Below, one piece after another: positions 45,493 through 55,450 of a DNA stretch of 64,000 nt. The notes under the pieces are model-generated. The model saw only the letters and a program-made list of their open reading frames with translations. It was not told where the DNA came from and did no database searches. The stretch's first letter is position 1. Every line of letters starts with the position of its first letter. The DNA comes from Paenibacillus taichungensis (GTDB taxonomy: Bacteria > Bacillota > Bacilli > Paenibacillales > Paenibacillaceae), in contig NZ_JABMCC010000111.1 of the NCBI RefSeq assembly GCF_013359905.1, positions 310,001 through 374,000 of the forward strand, read 5' to 3'. Both the position numbers and the translations under genes were made by a program.

Positions 45493-46809
45493 ATGAAGCG
45501 TAGACGCATATGGAGAAGTACCGCCGCGGGATTAACGGCAAGTATGCTGGCAGGGATGCTGATTTTGGCATCATCCGCACAGTCTGCTCATGCTGCAGAT
45601 AGCAATACGTTACCAGCGGGAAGCGTAACATCATCGTTGCCTTTACAGAAAGATGCGGTAGCGGTAACCAAGGATTTCCGCCTCGTCACATTGGGGGATT
45701 CCATCACTGTAGGGTATGAGCCGAACCTGAAAGAACTGCCATACGGTTATGTAGAACGGTTGCAGGAACAAGGTCTGCTTCACGGACGTACTCAGGTGGA
45801 CAACTATGGTATTGCCGGATTGAAGAGCAGTGGTTTGAAAAACTTTGCAGATGCGATTAAAGAAGGGAAAGCGCTCACTTCCGAAGCTATTCAGCCGAGC
45901 CTTCCTGATCCAAGAGCGGCACAAGTTGGAGCCAATATTGCGGCCATCCGGGAGAGTGTTGCTGGAGCTAATCTCGTTGCCATCACGATCGGAGGTAACG
46001 ATGTATCCGAGTTGCTCGGTTCAGCAGATAAGTTGAGTGATGCAGAACTGGAAGCCAAAGTGAAGGAATTGCTATCTTCTTATACAGCCAATGTTAGCGC
46101 AGTTATCAATGATATTCATGAGATTAATCCTAATGCCAAAATCGTAATCGCAGACCAGTACCAACCTATGCCTGAAGTAGCTGGCAAAGCGCTCTATGCG
46201 AAACTGATGGAAGCTTCCCAAGGGTTTACTGCGACCATTGATGGAATTGCGACTGAATTTTCCGCTAAAGGGATTGATGTAAAAGTAGCTCATGTCGCCA
46301 AGGAGTTTGTTGGCGGTGAAGGCACGATGACTCATATGATTAAGGACCGCGATTTCCACCCGAATCAGTTCGGATATGAAGCGATTGCCCAAGTATTCGC
46401 AGAAACAATCTGGGGCGATTACACCAAACTGACGGCTCCTGCTGCAGGCCAACCGATGAATATCATCGTCAGTGGTAAAACGCTGGATACACCGTACAAA
46501 CCAATTAACCGCAATGGTAAGAACTTTGTGGCGATCCAGGATATCGTGAATGCCGTTGGCGCAACCACGGTATGGGATAACAAAACCTCAACCGCAACGA
46601 TTACATACGGAGATCGGAAGGTTGCTGTTAAGATTGGTGCAACGGCTGTTCAGGTGAATGGTGCATCCGTAGCCGTGGATACACCCGCATTCCTGAGCAA
46701 GGTGGGTACAGAATCCAAAACGTATGTACCTCTCGCCATGGTAGCCGAGGGTCTTGGCTTTGATGTCCAGTATGTAGCCAAGTTAAAAACGGTATTTGTA
46801 AATCCATAA
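45493..46809 (+). CDS. Secreted SGNH/GDSL hydrolase with copper-amine-oxidase-like stalk domain
   Basis: A 438-residue exported esterase/lipase-type protein. A signal peptide (about residues 1-34, ending AQSAHAAD) precedes the hydrolase core: GDS nucleophile block LVTLGDSITVGYEP, the block III GGNDVSE (Asn), and the D-x-x-H catalytic pair in DRDFHPNQFGYEA. Residues about 318-438 match the Cu_amine_oxidN1-type stalk domain (GKNFVAIQDIVNAVGATTVW), common on Paenibacillus surface proteins. ATG after AAAAAGGAG. Substrate unknown. Confidence 0.92.
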   Translation: MKRRRIWRSTAAGLTASMLAGMLILASSAQSAHAADSNTLPAGSVTSSLPLQKDAVAVTKDFRLVTLGDSITVGYEPNLKELPYGYVERLQEQGLLHGRTQVDNYGIAGLKSSGLKNFADAIKEGKALTSEAIQPSLPDPRAAQVGANIAAIRESVAGANLVAITIGGNDVSELLGSADKLSDAELEAKVKELLSSYTANVSAVINDIHEINPNAKIVIADQYQPMPEVAGKALYAKLMEASQGFTATIDGIATEFSAKGIDVKVAHVAKEFVGGEGTMTHMIKDRDFHPNQFGYEAIAQVFAETIWGDYTKLTAPAAGQPMNIIVSGKTLDTPYKPINRNGKNFVAIQDIVNAVGATTVWDNKTSTATITYGDRKVAVKIGATAVQVNGASVAVDTPAFLSKVGTESKTYVPLAMVAEGLGFDVQYVAKLKTVFVNP

Positions 46810-46848
46810 CAATAAGTAGTACTTTTATACACTATTTAGCATGATATC

Positions 46849-46894
46849 GAACAGCCAGATTCCTTGATCTTTTCAGGGAAACTGGCTGTTTTTG
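46849..46894 (+). terminator. Rho-independent terminator
   Basis: GAACAGCCAGATTCC pairs with GGAAACTGGCTGTTT with one mismatch, then TTTTG. It ends the GDSL gene. Confidence 0.85.
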
Positions 46895-47064
46895 CGTCTG
46901 TTTTCATGCAAGTACAAAGAGACACACCTTCGAAAATGACCTAAAATGTTGCATAAATATGACTTGTCATCTGACCATGGATGTGTAAATATGAAAATAA
47001 CTTACAGTAGATCGAAAACAGTTTCGAATGACAGCACCCTTCGCGAGCCAAAGGAGCGCTTTGG

Positions 47065-48852
47065 ATGAGTAGAATTAAAAACGCTTTCACGAAATTACCA
47101 ATTCATCATAAAACCATTCTCCTCATTGGATTACTGATGATGATCAGCTTCACATTCTATGTATCTGTCTTGGGGTATGTGTTCGGTATTTATGACCGAC
47201 AAATCTATGAGAAATCTTCACAGGTGCTTAATATGTCTTCGGTGGGCATCGAGAACCAACTGCGTGAGATCTCTAATCTATCCTTCAAGGTTATGTCTGA
47301 CGAGCCTCTTCAGCAATATCTACTTCAGTTGGATAAGGCTGAATCAGGATATGAGAAAAATGGCTTGCGCAAAAAAATTACCAACAGACTGGTGGCATAT
47401 GCAGGTTCAGAGAAATACGTCTATTCCATGATCTTTATCGATAATGATAATAATATTATGGCAGCTGGAAACCGTGAAGGGATCTCCGAGAAGAAGCAAA
47501 AAGAATTGGTTGCTTTGGGACAGCAATATTCAGGCTCCAATGCCTGGTACACAGGCGGGGACCAACAAGCCAGATTACTGTCGGTTAGACAGGTAAAGTC
47601 TTTTACCGGTGGAGCATTCACGCTGGAAAAGCTGGGTACTCTGGTTATTCGTGTACGACTGGATCGAATTGTTCAGGATCAGATGCAGCACCCGGCGGAG
47701 GATTCACAGCTATTAATTACAGATGGCCGGGAAGTAATCTACCCAACAGAGTCGACGGTCAGTAAATCTGAAATTGAGTCTGAGCTAAAGCGCACTCAGC
47801 CTTATGGGATAGCCATGTTTGAGCAGGGAAGAAATTTCGTCGCCCGTGCGAATTCTCCGTATACCAATTGGGTGTATCTGTACATGACGCCCTTTGACCA
47901 AATGTTTAAGCAGATCCAGTTTGTCAAACAGCTGGTGACTGTTATTTTTATCATGATATTCCTGGCGGCGCTTATATTTGGAGCCAAGTTTTCTCGCAGC
48001 ATTACACAGCCCATCGCCCAGTTGATCAAGAAGATGCGCAATATTGAAAAAGGCGATCTGGATAAGCTGGAGGAAGCAGCGCTGGGCAATGTCCCAGCAT
48101 CTTCTCAAAACGAGGTGGGGTTGCTGCATCGCACGTTCAAGATGATGGTACAGCGTATACGCGAACTCATTGACGAGAATTATGCGAAGCAACTCGTGAT
48201 CCGAGAGACCGAATTGAAAGCGCTTCAGGCTCAGATTAATCCACATTTTCTATATAACACACTGGAATCAATCAACTGGCTTGCCAAAGTGCAGAAGCAG
48301 CATCAAATCTCCGAAATGGTTGAGGCTCTCGGATTTCTGCTGCGAAGCTCAGTGAACATGTCCGAGAAGTGGATTACTTTGGAAAGGGAACTGGATATTG
48401 TCCGCAGTTATGTGACGATCCAGCACACGCGATTCGAGGAAAGACTTGATTTTGACATGGATATTGCGCCTGAAGTGGGCACTGCACGCATTCCGAAGTT
48501 AACCCTGCAGCCATTGGTAGAGAACGCCATTCATTATGCATTGGAGCCAAGCATAGAACCTTGCCGTATTCGGATTCGGGCGAGAGCAGACGGAGACAAC
48601 GTTGTAATTGAGGTGGAGGACGATGGTCCGGGTATGACTCCCGAATTTCTGGAGCAATTGCAAGAGGGACGCGTACAGACGAGGGGACAGGGGATCGGAC
48701 TGTCGAACATCAAAGAACGGATCAGATTGACCTTCGGCGAAGAAGGCGAAATGATCATGAGCAGCAATCCCGGATCAGGGACCGTAGTATCGATCAGAAT
48801 ACCTTGGATTAGAGAGGACGATGACGATGTACAAAGTGATGCTCGTAGATGA
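47065..48852 (+). CDS. YesM-type sensor histidine kinase
   Basis: A 595-residue membrane kinase. Two membrane helices lie near residues 18-38 and 288-310, with a large extracellular sensor between (residues 40-285). HAMP follows, then the His_kinase domain QINPHFLYNTLESINWLAK with the acceptor His. N-box PKLTLQPLVENAIHYAL and G-box GQGIGLSNIKERI are typical of the LytS/YesM class. ATG after AAAGGAGC. The next gene, an AraC-type response regulator, starts 26 bases before this one ends, so the pair is coupled and probably controls the ABC/esterase genes downstream. Confidence 0.93.
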   Translation: MSRIKNAFTKLPIHHKTILLIGLLMMISFTFYVSVLGYVFGIYDRQIYEKSSQVLNMSSVGIENQLREISNLSFKVMSDEPLQQYLLQLDKAESGYEKNGLRKKITNRLVAYAGSEKYVYSMIFIDNDNNIMAAGNREGISEKKQKELVALGQQYSGSNAWYTGGDQQARLLSVRQVKSFTGGAFTLEKLGTLVIRVRLDRIVQDQMQHPAEDSQLLITDGREVIYPTESTVSKSEIESELKRTQPYGIAMFEQGRNFVARANSPYTNWVYLYMTPFDQMFKQIQFVKQLVTVIFIMIFLAALIFGAKFSRSITQPIAQLIKKMRNIEKGDLDKLEEAALGNVPASSQNEVGLLHRTFKMMVQRIRELIDENYAKQLVIRETELKALQAQINPHFLYNTLESINWLAKVQKQHQISEMVEALGFLLRSSVNMSEKWITLERELDIVRSYVTIQHTRFEERLDFDMDIAPEVGTARIPKLTLQPLVENAIHYALEPSIEPCRIRIRARADGDNVVIEVEDDGPGMTPEFLEQLQEGRVQTRGQGIGLSNIKERIRLTFGEEGEMIMSSNPGSGTVVSIRIPWIREDDDDVQSDARR

Positions 48853-50380
48853 TGAACGTGTCATTCTGGAGGGGATTTCGCAAGTCGTGGATTGGGCTGC
48901 AGCGGGAACGGAACTGGTGGATACCGCGAGAAACGGAATTGAAGCACTGGATAAAATCGGTCATTCCAGACCGGATATTATCATTACAGATATTTCAATG
49001 CCTGGCCTGGATGGTCTTGGACTCATTGAAAAAGCTTCCGAAGCTTATCCTGGACTTCGCTTTATCATGTTGTCTGGCTACAAAGAGTTCGAATACGCTC
49101 GCCGGGCCATGCAATATGGAGTGAAACATTATCTGCTCAAACCGTGTAACGAGAACCAGATTCACGATGCCTTGTCCGAGTTGCTTCAAGAACACCAGGA
49201 TGCCCAGGTAAAGGAACATGTCGCCGGAGAGATGAAACAGCGGCTGCAGCGAGTGCTACCACATGTCAAGGAGCAGTTCCTGCTGGAGTTTATGACGAAC
49301 CAAACCTATGGTCCGGTTGATTTGGAGTATTATCAGGAGCTGTTTGATCTGGAGCTGGAGGATAACGAAGTTCGGCTGCTGCTGTTCCGGATTGCGGATG
49401 AACATGATTATAGTCATCTATTTGCAATCAAAAACATTGCCAGTGATCTGCTGCCACATGTTCTGTTAAGCACTACCATTGAAGGCAAACTGTTAATTTT
49501 GCTGGGGGATTCTGCCGATCCGGTTGGTCTGAAGGAGAGCATTGAGGAAGTGCGGGCTGCTTTCACCAGATTATATAAATTGGAAGTTACGGCTGCCCTA
49601 AGCGAAGCAGATCGAATGATTCAGTCCCGGCGTTTGTTCCGTGAGGCACTGCAATGCCTGAACCACCGCTTCTTTATCGGCGAAGGCAAGCTGATTACCA
49701 AAAGTGATCTGGAGCTGGCCGGGGAATGTGATGGGGTACATGTTGAACAAGACGCAGAGCAGCTCTGTCAGTTGATTAAGTCAGGCAATACGGAAGAAGC
49801 TGCAGCTGAAGTGGATCGCCTGTTCGAGCTTTTGTCCGGTCAGCAGCTTGAGATTGGGATTACTCGTTCGTATGTGGTGCAATTGTACTCCGCAATGATT
49901 CATGTCTGTCCTCCCGAGGAGGCGACGGAATTTACCCAGCGTATGGCAGAACTGCCCCATATCGACACATTGTCTGGCTTAAAATCCTTTGTCGCCAGCA
50001 GCGCAGCCCGGTTAACCTCCGGTTACTACAAAAATCATATTAGCCGTCAGTCTTCTGCCGTAGAGAAGATGATGGATATTGTGGATCGCCACTATGGCGA
50101 AGCTGATCTCTCTCTTAATGGGGTTGCCCATCAGATGTTATATATGAATCCGGATTATCTCGGCAAGATATTCAAAAAAGTGACGGGAGAAAACTTCTCC
50201 AATTATGTGAATCGTTTACGCATTGAGCGTGCCTGCGACCATATTCGTAGAGGTGGAGATGTGAAGGTTTTTGAGCTTGCCGAATTGTTTGGCTTTGGGG
50301 GGAACTCACAATATTTTAGTCAGGTGTTCAAGAAGTGGACCGGCATGACACCTACCGAATTCCGCAGAACTGGCTTATAA
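48827..50380 (+). CDS. YesN-type AraC response regulator
   Basis: A 517-residue regulator. The receiver domain holds Asp55 (IIITDISMPGLDGLGLI) and the conserved Lys in KHYLLKPCNENQI. The middle of about 280 residues is variable and is thought to mediate dimerisation. The C-terminal AraC-type DNA-binding domain shows LNGVAHQMLYMNPDYLGKIF and FGFGGNSQYFSQVFKKWTGM. The ATG at 48827, 9 bases after AGAGAGG, is preferred to 48821. The pair with the YesM-type kinase and the position before an ABC importer suggests control of sugar uptake. Confidence 0.92.
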   Translation: MYKVMLVDDERVILEGISQVVDWAAAGTELVDTARNGIEALDKIGHSRPDIIITDISMPGLDGLGLIEKASEAYPGLRFIMLSGYKEFEYARRAMQYGVKHYLLKPCNENQIHDALSELLQEHQDAQVKEHVAGEMKQRLQRVLPHVKEQFLLEFMTNQTYGPVDLEYYQELFDLELEDNEVRLLLFRIADEHDYSHLFAIKNIASDLLPHVLLSTTIEGKLLILLGDSADPVGLKESIEEVRAAFTRLYKLEVTAALSEADRMIQSRRLFREALQCLNHRFFIGEGKLITKSDLELAGECDGVHVEQDAEQLCQLIKSGNTEEAAAEVDRLFELLSGQQLEIGITRSYVVQLYSAMIHVCPPEEATEFTQRMAELPHIDTLSGLKSFVASSAARLTSGYYKNHISRQSSAVEKMMDIVDRHYGEADLSLNGVAHQMLYMNPDYLGKIFKKVTGENFSNYVNRLRIERACDHIRRGGDVKVFELAELFGFGGNSQYFSQVFKKWTGMTPTEFRRTGL

Positions 50381-50410
50381 CAATTGACTGACGATCATCT
50401 ATTCGATATA

Positions 50411-50462
50411 TGAGGGGGACTAACGGTGCCGATAGAGGTGCAGTTGTCCTCCTCTGTTTTTT
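50411..50462 (+). terminator. Hairpin after the YesN-type gene
   Basis: GAGGGGGACTAAC pairs with GTTGTCCTCCTC (with a G-U and one mismatch), followed by TGTTTTTTG. It likely separates the regulator pair from the transporter genes. Confidence 0.65.
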
Positions 50463-50601
50463 GAACCAACAAGACGGTTTTGTGTATTCAACTCTGGTCC
50501 GACATTTGCGAAAATGACAATATAAAGTTCGTGAAAGCGTTATCAGAAAGTGGAAGATAACTCGTTCACACAACCATTTCAACATAAAAGGGGAGATTGG
50601 C

Positions 50602-51885
50602 ATGGTGAAAAAGGCGATATTCCTGATGATGGCGGCATTGCTGGTATTAACAACGGCATGCAGCAGCAGCGGAGGATCGGGCGAATCATCTGGGGATGGT
50701 TCGGTAACACTTCGTATCGCATGGTGGGGATCGGATGCACGTCACGAATATACACAGAAGGTCATTGACTTGTACAAAGAGAAAAACCCGAACGTCAAAA
50801 TTGATGTGGAATATGCTTCATTCGATGACTACTGGAAAAAGCTCGCTCCACAAGCTGCAGCGAACCAACTGCCGGACATTGTTCAGATGGATATTTCCTA
50901 CATCAGCCAATATGCACAGAATGGACAGCTCGAAGATCTGTCCCCGTACCTCGGAAACCAGATTAAAGTGGACGATGTATCCGAGAACGTTATCAGCACA
51001 GGCGTTATCAACAGCAAACAATATGGAGTACCTGCCGGTGTTAACGTACTGGGTTTCCAGTATGATCCGGCTCTGCTCAAAAAAGCGGGTGTGGATGCCA
51101 TTCCCGAAAATATGACTTGGGAATCGTATGAAGAGCTTGGCAAACAAACGGCTGCCAAAGGACTCTTTTTGGACGGGGGCGTAGCGCCGGATATCTTCTT
51201 CCACTATTTCTTGCGTACCAAAGGATTGTCCCTCTACAATGCTGAAGGAACGGGGCTTGGATATGATGACGACAAACTATTCGTTGAGTTCTTCGGACTC
51301 ATGCGCCGGATGATCGAGCAGGGTGCAGCGCCTTCCCCGGATCTGGCTAACCAGACGAAAGGTATCATCGAGGAATCCGATTTGGTCAAGGAAAAAGGAG
51401 TTGGTATTTGGCAATGGTCCAACCAATTCGTAGCCGTACAACAGGTTGCCAATCGTCCACTGGAATTCGCTCCTATGCCTGGACCTGATATGGAAAAAGG
51501 ACTTTACATGCAACCAAGTATGTACTGGGCTGTTACTTCGAATTCAAAAGTGAAGGAAGAGGCGGCCAAATTCATCGATTTCTGGGTGAACGATGTGGAA
51601 GCTAACAAACTGATCAAAGGCGAGCGCGGTGTGCCGATCTCGGGCAAAATCAAGGAGGCTATCGCTCCTGAGCTGAGTGATGCAACGAAGCAGGTATTTG
51701 AATTCGTAGCGGCCATGGAGCCTAAGGCTTCACCAATGAGCCCACCTCCACCAGTAGGTTCACCTGAAGTAATCGCATCTCTTGCGGATGTCGTAGAGGA
51801 ACTGAACTTTGGTAAGGTTACACCGGAACAAGCAGCAGCGACATTCCGCAAAAATGCCGAGGCGGTTCTTGCCAACAATAAATAA
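50602..51885 (+). CDS. Sugar ABC transporter substrate-binding lipoprotein
   Basis: A 427-residue lipoprotein delivering a carbohydrate to the permeases encoded next. The lipobox LTTAC with Cys20 follows a short basic and hydrophobic signal. Next comes a serine/glycine-rich linker. The mature part has the fold of family 1 binding proteins: LRIAWWGSDARHEYTQKVI, YKEKNPNVKIDVEYASFDDY, and a C-terminal EEAAKFIDFWVNDVEANKLI. ATG after GGGGAG. The partner esterase suggests a pectin-derived sugar. Confidence 0.93.
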   Translation: MVKKAIFLMMAALLVLTTACSSSGGSGESSGDGSVTLRIAWWGSDARHEYTQKVIDLYKEKNPNVKIDVEYASFDDYWKKLAPQAAANQLPDIVQMDISYISQYAQNGQLEDLSPYLGNQIKVDDVSENVISTGVINSKQYGVPAGVNVLGFQYDPALLKKAGVDAIPENMTWESYEELGKQTAAKGLFLDGGVAPDIFFHYFLRTKGLSLYNAEGTGLGYDDDKLFVEFFGLMRRMIEQGAAPSPDLANQTKGIIEESDLVKEKGVGIWQWSNQFVAVQQVANRPLEFAPMPGPDMEKGLYMQPSMYWAVTSNSKVKEEAAKFIDFWVNDVEANKLIKGERGVPISGKIKEAIAPELSDATKQVFEFVAAMEPKASPMSPPPPVGSPEVIASLADVVEELNFGKVTPEQAAATFRKNAEAVLANNK

Positions 51886-51921
51886 CAGTTGAATGATCGC
51901 TTGCTCATCCCAATACCGGGA

Positions 51922-51970
51922 TGGACGGGAACAGGGCTACTCGCATAACGCGAGGGCCTTTCCCCGTCCA
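51922..51970 (+). promoter_or_regulatory. Intercistronic stem-loop
   Basis: TGGACGGG / CCCGTCCA encloses GGGC / GCCC-like and CGC / GCG pairs. It has no T run. In binding-protein operons such hairpins often protect the upstream message, giving an excess of binding protein over permease. Confidence 0.65.
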
Positions 51971-52026
51971 GTAGCCCGAAGTAAGGCTGTGGTAAGCAAG
52001 CAGATCAATAAAGGAGGTTCGTTCCG

Positions 52027-52929
52027 TTGAGGCAATATTCGTCGTTGCGCAGAAACTTAACCGGGTATGCTTTTATTAGTCCTTTCATCATCGGTTTTCT
52101 GGGCTTTACGCTGATTCCGATGTTTGTATCCCTATACATGTCGTTTACGAGTTATAACCTGTTCACCTCTCCGCGGTGGATCGGGCTGGACAACTACACC
52201 AAAATGTTCTTTGATGATCCGAAGTACTGGAATTCGGTTAAAGTAACGTTCCTTTATGTGTTTATTGGTGTCCCTCTAAGGCTGGTCTTCGCGCTTTTCG
52301 TAGCCATGATCCTGAATACGGGATCCCGTATGGTCGGAACGTATCGTACCTTGTACTACCTACCGTCCATTATCGGTGGTAGTGTGGCCGTGTCGATTAT
52401 GTGGCGTAACCTTTTCAGTAATGAGGGTGTCATCAACAGTGCATTAACAGCAATCGGAGTCGGGCCAATCAGCTGGTTTGGTGACCCGAATGCGTCTCTC
52501 GTTATGCTGATTTCGCTGTCTGTTTGGCAGTTTGGATCTTCCATGCTTATTTTTCTCGCCGGTCTGAAAAATATCTCTCCCGAGATGTACGAAGCAGCAG
52601 GTGTGGATGGTGCCAACCCGGTACGCAAATTTTTTGGTATCACCTTACCATTGCTCAGTCCAATCATTCTGTTCAACCTGATTATGCAAACGATCGGTGC
52701 ATTTATGACCTTCGTACCTGCATATATCATCTCTAAAGGCGAGGGTGGTCCAATGGACGGTACGATGCTTTACTCGCTGTATCTGTTCCGTCAGGCGTTT
52801 ATGTTTAACAACATGGGTTATGCTTCGGCCATGGCCTGGATCATGCTTATTATGATCGGTATACTCACAGTCGCGGTGTTTCTGACATCCAAGTTCTGGG
52901 TGTTTTATGAATCCGAAGGAGGGAAGTAA
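52027..52929 (+). CDS. Sugar ABC transporter permease, MalF/UgpA type
   Basis: A 300-residue permease with six predicted membrane helices and the EAA loop [20 protein letters not shown], which contacts the ATPase. The start is TTG 52027 after AAAGGAGG. It belongs to the carbohydrate uptake CUT1 family. The next gene begins 2 bases after its stop. No dedicated ATPase is encoded here, so a shared MsmK/MsmX-type ATPase elsewhere is expected. Confidence 0.94.
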   Translation: MRQYSSLRRNLTGYAFISPFIIGFLGFTLIPMFVSLYMSFTSYNLFTSPRWIGLDNYTKMFFDDPKYWNSVKVTFLYVFIGVPLRLVFALFVAMILNTGSRMVGTYRTLYYLPSIIGGSVAVSIMWRNLFSNEGVINSALTAIGVGPISWFGDPNASLVMLISLSVWQFGSSMLIFLAGLKNISPEMYEAAGVDGANPVRKFFGITLPLLSPIILFNLIMQTIGAFMTFVPAYIISKGEGGPMDGTMLYSLYLFRQAFMFNNMGYASAMAWIMLIMIGILTVAVFLTSKFWVFYESEGGK

Positions 52930-52931
52930 CG

Positions 52932-53771
52932 ATGGTTTGGAGAAATGTGAAATGGCCCATCTATCACCTGTTCGTTGCAGCTTTGGCCCTCCTGATGCTT
53001 TATCCCGTTCTATGGATGCTTTTCAGCTCATTCAAAGAAAGTCGTACCATCTTCGTAACTGCCGAGTCCTTGTTCCCTACGGAATGGATCTGGAGTAACT
53101 ATGCGGATGGCTGGAAAGGCGCAGGCGGAAGACCGTTTATGGATTACATCACCAACTCACTTGTTATTGTGGTCATCTCTACGATTGGTGCCGTGTTATC
53201 CTCATCGCTGATCGCCTTTGGTTTTGCCAGACTCAACTTCAAAGGACGTAACTTTTGGTTCTCTCTGATGATGTTGACTCTGATGTTGCCGCATGACGTT
53301 GTACTTGTACCCCAATATATTATCTTCACGAAGCTTGGCTGGTTGAATACCATTCTGCCGATCGTTGTACCTACGTTCTTCGGGATGCCATTCTTTATCT
53401 TCCTGATGGTTCAGTTCATTCGTACAATTCCGAAAGAGTTGGATGAGGCGGCTACCATTGATGGATGTAACAAGTTCAGACTGTATGTACAGATTATTAT
53501 GCCGCTCATCAAGTCATCACTCGCAACGGCTGCGATCTTCTCCTTCTACTGGAGATGGGAGGATCTGCTCGGTCCAGTACTGTATCTGAACTCGCCAGAT
53601 AAATATACGGTCTCCATGGCGCTGAAAATGTTCCTGGACAGTGAGTCTGCCTCCAATTGGGGAGCGATGTTCGCGATGTCCATTGTGAGTCTCGTACCTG
53701 TTGTAGCCGTGTTCTTTATTTTCCAGAAACAAATTGTACAGGGCATGAGCACCAGTGGACTGAAAGGATAA
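52932..53771 (+). CDS. Sugar ABC transporter permease, MalG/UgpE type
   Basis: A 279-residue permease with six predicted helices. The EAA loop is [20 protein letters not shown]. It forms the membrane channel with the upstream permease. The ATG at 52932 lies right after the preceding stop, with GGAGGG inside the end of the upstream gene, so translation is coupled. Confidence 0.94.
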   Translation: MVWRNVKWPIYHLFVAALALLMLYPVLWMLFSSFKESRTIFVTAESLFPTEWIWSNYADGWKGAGGRPFMDYITNSLVIVVISTIGAVLSSSLIAFGFARLNFKGRNFWFSLMMLTLMLPHDVVLVPQYIIFTKLGWLNTILPIVVPTFFGMPFFIFLMVQFIRTIPKELDEAATIDGCNKFRLYVQIIMPLIKSSLATAAIFSFYWRWEDLLGPVLYLNSPDKYTVSMALKMFLDSESASNWGAMFAMSIVSLVPVVAVFFIFQKQIVQGMSTSGLKG

Positions 53772-53830
53772 ACGGTATTCATTCTGGATCCAAACCTGGA
53801 TTAGCATGTTGAACAAGGAGGTTGTTCTTA

Positions 53831-55072
53831 TTGAATAAGGCCCAGGGTAGTCAGGCCGTTGCCAAGGAGGTAACGGTAGAGGGCGGTAAAGAGGCCGTTA
53901 CCCATTGGAAGTTCAATTTTGGACCGGACTCTGGCAGTGCAGGTGAGATTGATGGTTATTTGAAAGTATCTGCCAGCACCACATATGAAAAACAGGGGGA
54001 ATACGGTTTTGAATCCGGCTCCCTTGTGTATGAGAAGCAACGGATAAGTGAAGACGGAGTATCGGATACCAGTCGGACAAACAACGGCAAACAAGGGCAG
54101 GCCAATGTGTCTGCCCGATTGCGTTCAAGCTTTTGTATTCCACTCAAGGCATCTTTCATCATTGAAGTTCCCGATGGAACCTATCAGGTTTTGTTAACTG
54201 CAGGGGATGACTTTGCGGAGACGATCACCCGAGTCAAAGCCGGAGAGGGAAGATTGATGCTGCCAACCATACGTACACTTCCTGGGCAATGTGCAGAGGT
54301 TCGATTCTCGGTTGTGGTTCGTGGCGGGAAGCTCCGACTATCCTTCTCCGGTCCTGCACCACGGATTAATGCATTGGAGATCACGCTTGCCAATCAAACG
54401 ATGACAGTATTTCTCGCTGGTGATTCTACAGTGACAGATCAGCCGGAAAGTGGATATCCATACTGTGGCTGGGGGCAGCTGTTACCCGCACAGTTCAAAC
54501 ATGATGTTGCTGTGGATAATCATGCCCAGTCTGGACGCAGTTCCCGAAGCTTTATCAATGAAGGCAGATTGGATGCCATTCTGGAGAAGATGAAACCGGA
54601 AGATTTTCTGTTTATTCAATTTGGACATAACGATGAGAAGCCGGACCCTGACCGGGGAACGGAGCCTTTCACAACATATAAGGAATATCTGAAAAAGTAT
54701 ATCGATGCCGCCCGCGAAGCTAAGGCTCATCCGGTGCTCGTGACACCCGTGCATCGGCGCTATTTCGCTGATGACGGAACATTGACCGACACCCATGGCG
54801 ATTATATCGTCGCCGTGCGTGAGCTGGCAAAAGAGGAAGGGGTACCGCTGATCGATCTGGCTGAGCGAAGCCGCATTCTGTTCGAGCAAGCGGGCATTGA
54901 AGGCAGCAAGGAGGACTTCATGTGGGTGATGCCGGGTGAGTACGTGAACTTCCCAGCAGGCGTGGAGGATAACACGCATTTTCAGGAGCGCGGTGCCCGC
55001 CGCCTCGCCATGCAGGTAGCGGAAACCATCCGCGAGCTGCGACTACAGCCGCTGCAAATGTATTTGAGGTGA
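53831..55072 (+). CDS. Rhamnogalacturonan acetylesterase-like GDSL protein (CE12-type)
   Basis: A 413-residue protein, without a clear signal peptide. The N-terminal 190 residues are a beta-rich, galactose-binding-like domain (EVTVEGGKEAVTHWKFNFG). The C-terminal SGNH domain has the nucleophile block VFLAGDSTVTDQ, SGRSSRSFINEGR, FIQFGHNDEKPDP and the D-x-x-H in EDNTHFQERGARR. These are the rhamnogalacturonan acetylesterase motifs. The start is TTG 53831, 9 bases after AAGGAGG. It is the last gene of the ABC operon, consistent with intracellular deacetylation of imported pectin fragments; this is inference. Confidence 0.9.
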   Translation: MNKAQGSQAVAKEVTVEGGKEAVTHWKFNFGPDSGSAGEIDGYLKVSASTTYEKQGEYGFESGSLVYEKQRISEDGVSDTSRTNNGKQGQANVSARLRSSFCIPLKASFIIEVPDGTYQVLLTAGDDFAETITRVKAGEGRLMLPTIRTLPGQCAEVRFSVVVRGGKLRLSFSGPAPRINALEITLANQTMTVFLAGDSTVTDQPESGYPYCGWGQLLPAQFKHDVAVDNHAQSGRSSRSFINEGRLDAILEKMKPEDFLFIQFGHNDEKPDPDRGTEPFTTYKEYLKKYIDAAREAKAHPVLVTPVHRRYFADDGTLTDTHGDYIVAVRELAKEEGVPLIDLAERSRILFEQAGIEGSKEDFMWVMPGEYVNFPAGVEDNTHFQERGARRLAMQVAETIRELRLQPLQMYLR

Positions 55073-55118
55073 GGGAGCAATAGTAGAGGACCCAATTTCA
55101 CTCTAAAGAGGGCTAATA

Positions 55119-55147
55119 ACCGCAGGATTTTAAGTCCTGTGCGTCTG
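55119..55147 (-). pseudogene. tRNA-Leu (UAA) fragment
   Basis: On the minus strand a 29-base stretch reads CAGACGCACAGG, then the anticodon loop ACTTAAAAT and stem, ending TCCTGCGGT. To memory this equals the D-stem-to-anticodon-arm region of tRNA-Leu(UAA) of Bacillales, base for base. The anticodon stem CAGGA / TCCTG and TAA anticodon are intact. No acceptor stem, T arm or CCA region lies on either side, so it is a non-functional relic, perhaps of an integration event. Confidence 0.65.
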
Positions 55148-55194
55148 TGAATGTGTAAACCTCATTGCTAAATGAATGACAAACAATTTTCACT

Positions 55195-55450
55195 ATACCA
55201 TAATAGCGAGTTAACGAAGTAACGAGCAAAGTTGCTTTTAAGTTGCCCCGCGAGCATAGCGAAGGAAATAAGCCTTTAAATTAGCCAAGGCGAGCGTTGC
55301 AGCGAAGGAGGGCGGAATCGGAGCAGAGGGAGCGAAGCGTCCGCCTTTGGAGCGGGATTTCCCCTGCTGAAGTGGAAATGAGAAGAAATCCCGAGCCAAC
55401 AGCGGCCCACAGCCCGATTCGCCCGCCGAAGCGTCTGCCTCGCGAGCCTC
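55195..55450 (+). repeat. Structured intergenic repeat-like element
   Basis: The stretch is unlike coding DNA: many short GCGAGC / AGCGAAG steps, then an inverted repeat GGCGGA / TCCGCC (55311-55316 / 55340-55345), then GGGATTTC / GAAATCCC (55354-55361 / 55385-55392). I recall similar elements in many Paenibacillus intergenic regions, which makes a dispersed repeat likely, but copies elsewhere were not checked. An open frame that runs through it lacks a ribosome site. Confidence 0.55.
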
